Origin: Euryarchaeota archaeon Ods04
GTDB lineage: Archaea; Halobacteriota; Halobacteria; Halobacteriales; Halorutilaceae
Length of the DNA stretch: 7,248 nucleotides
Reading direction: 5' to 3'
Assembly (NCBI GenBank): GCA_028751055.1
Contig: JAQZDD010000045.1
Span: forward strand, 1-7,248
The notes below the pieces were generated by a model, which worked only from the letters and a program-made list of their open reading frames with translations, searched no databases and was not told the DNA's origin. The position numbers were made by a program, and so were the translations under genes. Shown here in pieces: positions 5,416 through 7,248 of the stretch (its first letter is position 1; every line of letters starts with the position of its first letter).

Positions 5416-6600
5416 CTACTCAAACGCTTCTTCGATTACACTTCGTCGATAGTCCTGATTACGCGCCGCCTCGTAAACGACCGGTTCGTGGTACTTTTTG
5501 TACGGCGAGGCTTCGGCTCTGTCAATCTCCCGACACATAGCATCTATCCATGTTCGTTTGAATTCACGGCTCATCATCCTGTCAGGAGTGCCTATGTATT
5601 CCACATAGTGCGGCGTCTCTGTCTCCTTTTCATCAGAGAGCGGATAGAACGGGAAGTAGTAGTCAGCACGCTCAAGATACTTAGTATTCGCATCCGCGCT
5701 GAGTATGAATCCGACAGTCGCTCTTTCGGAGTATTCTTGAACAAGCTTTTCGTAACTTTCCCGATATTCTCCTCGTCCTGCGGAACCAGCACGACGCATC
5801 GCCACGAGCACGTACCTGTTGTTTATACTGACTGGAATACGACCGTCCTGTGGTAGTGACGTAACCAACCTTGGGTCGTCGTTGGAGAGTCCGGTCGCGG
5901 AAATCAGGTCGCCGAGTAGGTCAAAATAAGAATCTATCCAGTCCGGACTGTGCGCCTTGCTTACTCTTACGACCAGTTTCTCGTGACCGTCCTCCGAGTC
6001 ACCTTCCTCATTATTTCCTACGGTGTCATCGCTGTCAGAGTAACCGAGAAACGCCTTACCCGGTGATTCGACCGACGAAAACGAAACATCGGATCGGTTT
6101 CGTGCGGGACTGGGGGTCGAAGAAGATGATTCAAGGTACGCTTCGATTTTCTCAGTATCCGGGGGCTGATATATCGACCACAGCTTTTCGTACCACTGTG
6201 TCAGCTCATCGATTTTGTCTTTCTCGTCGATTAGCACGGACATCTCGGTCCGACCTGTGAGACCTTTTGTCGTGAAGTTAGCCGAGCCTATCAGCGCGTA
6301 GCTATCCGAGATTATGACTTCCGCGTGTAGGTCAGTCACGTGACGCACTCGTTCGTCGTTTTGTACCAGGAAATCCCGTACATCTTCACGTTTCGCCCGT
6401 CCGTGAATACTCAGCCAAGCTTGAACATCCGTGAGAAGCCGCCAGTCCTCAGTCTTCTGTGTAACTTCTTTGAGGTAATTCGGTTCGATGTAGGGACAGG
6501 CGACCAACACGTCCTCGTTCTTGGTAATCTCTCTGATAACCTTGTCGAAGGGGGAGATTCCCGTTCTGTCTGAGGGGTCGTGGTATACCAGTTCTGTCAT
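5416..6600 (-). CDS. Phospholipase D-like domain protein with altered HKD motif
   Basis: This 394-aa protein has an N-terminal PLD-superfamily domain (about 1-150) like that of stand-alone nucleases and helicase-linked PLD proteins. The single motif is LHAEVIISDSYALIGSANFT: H92, E94 where the catalytic Lys is expected, D99, then G105, S106 and N108. The GAA Glu codon differs from AAA Lys by one base. Residues about 163-206 are a Ser/Asp/Glu-rich linker (SSSSTPSP...DSEDG). Residues 209-394 form a separate domain I do not recognise, with RIPVSINNRYVLVAM and YYFPFYP as memorable patches. The ATG at 6600 is preferred. A GTG at 6615 would add MESLL, and GGAG 9 bases before the ATG or a leaderless start both suit the shorter form. 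It lies 36 bases downstream of the aminopeptidase gene on the same strand. Bare single-motif PLD proteins normally dimerise. Without the Lys it may bind but not cleave. Confidence 0.75.
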   Translation of the reverse strand: MTELVYHDPSDRTGISPFDKVIREITKNEDVLVACPYIEPNYLKEVTQKTEDWRLLTDVQAWLSIHGRAKREDVRDFLVQNDERVRHVTDLHAEVIISDSYALIGSANFTTKGLTGRTEMSVLIDEKDKIDELTQWYEKLWSIYQPPDTEKIEAYLESSSSTPSPARNRSDVSFSSVESPGKAFLGYSDSDDTVGNNEEGDSEDGHEKLVVRVSKAHSPDWIDSYFDLLGDLISATGLSNDDPRLVTSLPQDGRIPVSINNRYVLVAMRRAGSAGRGEYRESYEKLVQEYSERATVGFILSADANTKYLERADYYFPFYPLSDEKETETPHYVEYIGTPDRMMSREFKRTWIDAMCREIDRAEASPYKKYHEPVVYEAARNQDYRRSVIEEAFE

Positions 6601-6630
6601 AAGTAACGACTCCACTGAACCATCAAAACG
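6601..6630 (-). promoter_or_regulatory. Short intergenic leader of the PLD gene
   Basis: On the minus strand the 36 bases between the aminopeptidase stop and the PLD start include a T-rich GTTTTGAT (about 6622-6629). This is roughly 25 bases before the ATG and could be a weak TATA-like box. GGAG lies 9 bases before the ATG and could serve as a ribosome binding site if the two genes are cotranscribed. Neither is strong, so operon and own-promoter models both remain open. Confidence 0.3.
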
Positions 6631-6636
6631 GTAACG

Positions 6637-7248
6637 CTACTCCCAGACGAACTTCCCGCCCTCCTGCACCGTCTCGCCGTCGAACTCGATGCGTCCTTCC
6701 GACGTGTCGAGAATCATGTCGACATGCACCGCCGAGTCGTTCCTCTCGCGGTCTTCGCCGACGTTGTCGTCATAGGCGCGTCCGAGTGCCATATGGACCG
6801 TCTCGCCCATTTTCTCGTCAAAGAGCATGTTCTTCGTGAAGCGGTCTATCTCGCGGTTGGTTCCGATGCCGAGTTCTCCGAGACGGCGCGCTCCTTCGTC
6901 CGTCTCTAAGAGGTCGTCGAGCGCGTCCTCGTTCCGCTCAGCCGACGACTCGACGACGACGCCTTCCTCGAAACGTAGACGCACGCCGTCCATCTCGCGT
7001 CCCTGATGTATCAGGGGCTTGTCGAAAAGTACCGACCCTTCGACGGAGTCGGGTACGGGTGCCGTGAACACCTCACCGCTCGGCATGTTGTGCCGTCCCG
7101 CCGAGTTTACGGCATGCATCCCGTCGACGCTCATGCGGATGTCGGTTTCTTCGCCCGCGACGACACGTACCTCGCTCGCCTCGTCGAGCCTCTCGCGCAA
7201 CTCTTCCTGGTACTCCTCGACAGCCTCCCAGTCGCGTAGTGTGGCGTC
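6637..7248 (-). CDS. M29-family metallo-aminopeptidase, C-terminal part
   Basis: The frame is open to the window edge, so only the last 203 residues are present. The family (AmpS/aminopeptidase T) is about 365-410 aa, so nearly half the protein is missing upstream. All five metal ligands and the catalytic Tyr described for M29 enzymes can be placed (numbered from the window edge): E59 in MPSGEVF, E125 in LGELGIG, H152 in DEKMGETVHMALG, Y159, then H175 and D177 in SAVHVD. The 66-residue gap between the two Glu and the 7-residue His-Tyr gap match the family. The enzyme releases N-terminal amino acids from peptides in the cytoplasm with two divalent metals. It looks functional and is the most housekeeping-like protein here. 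The stop TAG is at 6637-6639. A TTG at 7200 is not a real start, because homologous residues continue beyond it. Confidence 0.9.
   Translation of the reverse strand, partial: DATLRDWEAVEEYQEELRERLDEASEVRVVAGEETDIRMSVDGMHAVNSAGRHNMPSGEVFTAPVPDSVEGSVLFDKPLIHQGREMDGVRLRFEEGVVVESSAERNEDALDDLLETDEGARRLGELGIGTNREIDRFTKNMLFDEKMGETVHMALGRAYDDNVGEDRERNDSAVHVDMILDTSEGRIEFDGETVQEGGKFVWE

Noticed and set aside
5046..5540. 164-aa plus-strand frame overlapping vapC and the PLD gene end
   Set aside because: It is a shifted frame of vapC, Arg-rich and without motifs, whereas the vapC frame keeps all PIN residues.
5871..6260. 129-aa plus-strand frame opposite the PLD gene
   Set aside because: It is antisense to the PLD linker and motif region, with basic composition unlike a halophile protein.
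1..7248. CRISPR array, insertion sequence or transposase, integrase
   Set aside because: No regularly spaced repeats, no terminal inverted repeats with a transposase frame, and no recombinase motifs were found, so mobility is only hinted at by the tRNA and the broken gene.

Overview
The window looks like a chromosomal segment of a halophilic archaeon. The predicted proteins are rich in Asp and Glu, use Arg far more than Lys, and have few Cys, which fits a salt-in cytoplasm. The tRNA gene has no encoded CCA, TATA-like boxes lie about 25-32 bases before several start codons (so the mRNAs would be leaderless or nearly so), and the only close homologues I recognise are archaeal types (DUF234-type ATPase, archaeal VapB, haloarchaeal-style OsmC). 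By eye GC is in the mid-to-upper 50s, lower than most classical haloarchaea. AGG and ATA codons are common. I cannot name a genus.

Layout. Bases 9-84 are a complete tRNA-Cys(GCA), followed by a T-rich stop signal. An AT-rich spacer then carries tandem 11-bp repeats and an inverted repeat against a TATA-like box, and leads into a 465-aa DUF234-type AAA ATPase with a C-terminal nuclease-like motif (239-1636, +). After a 165-base spacer comes a 753-aa UPF1/Dna2-like SF1 helicase (1802-4063, +), then a 64-aa single-pass membrane protein (4175-4369, +). Convergent to it is what I read as the C-terminal remnant of an OsmC-type peroxidase (4375-4641, -). A vapBC toxin-antitoxin pair follows (4784-5412, +), preceded by two short palindromes placed like operator sites. 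On the minus strand, convergent with vapC and only 3 bases away, is a phospholipase D-like protein (5416-6600) whose catalytic HxK motif reads H-A-E. Upstream of that gene, in the same direction, is the C-terminal half of an M29 metallo-aminopeptidase that runs off the window (6637-7248, -).

How the parts relate. The aminopeptidase and tRNA-Cys look like ordinary housekeeping genes. The stretch between them looks accessory: a broken gene, a toxin-antitoxin module, a PLD-family protein, a nuclease-tagged ATPase and an SF1 helicase next to a tRNA gene. Helicases, PLD nucleases and TA modules often gather in archaeal defence or integration neighbourhoods, but the genes here are mostly separate transcription units, not one operon. 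A joint system is therefore a hypothesis only. The most concrete oddities are the altered PLD active site, the truncated OsmC gene, the operator-like repeats before the ATPase and vapB, and two sizeable protein regions (helicase residues 1-330, PLD residues 209-394) that I cannot assign to a family.
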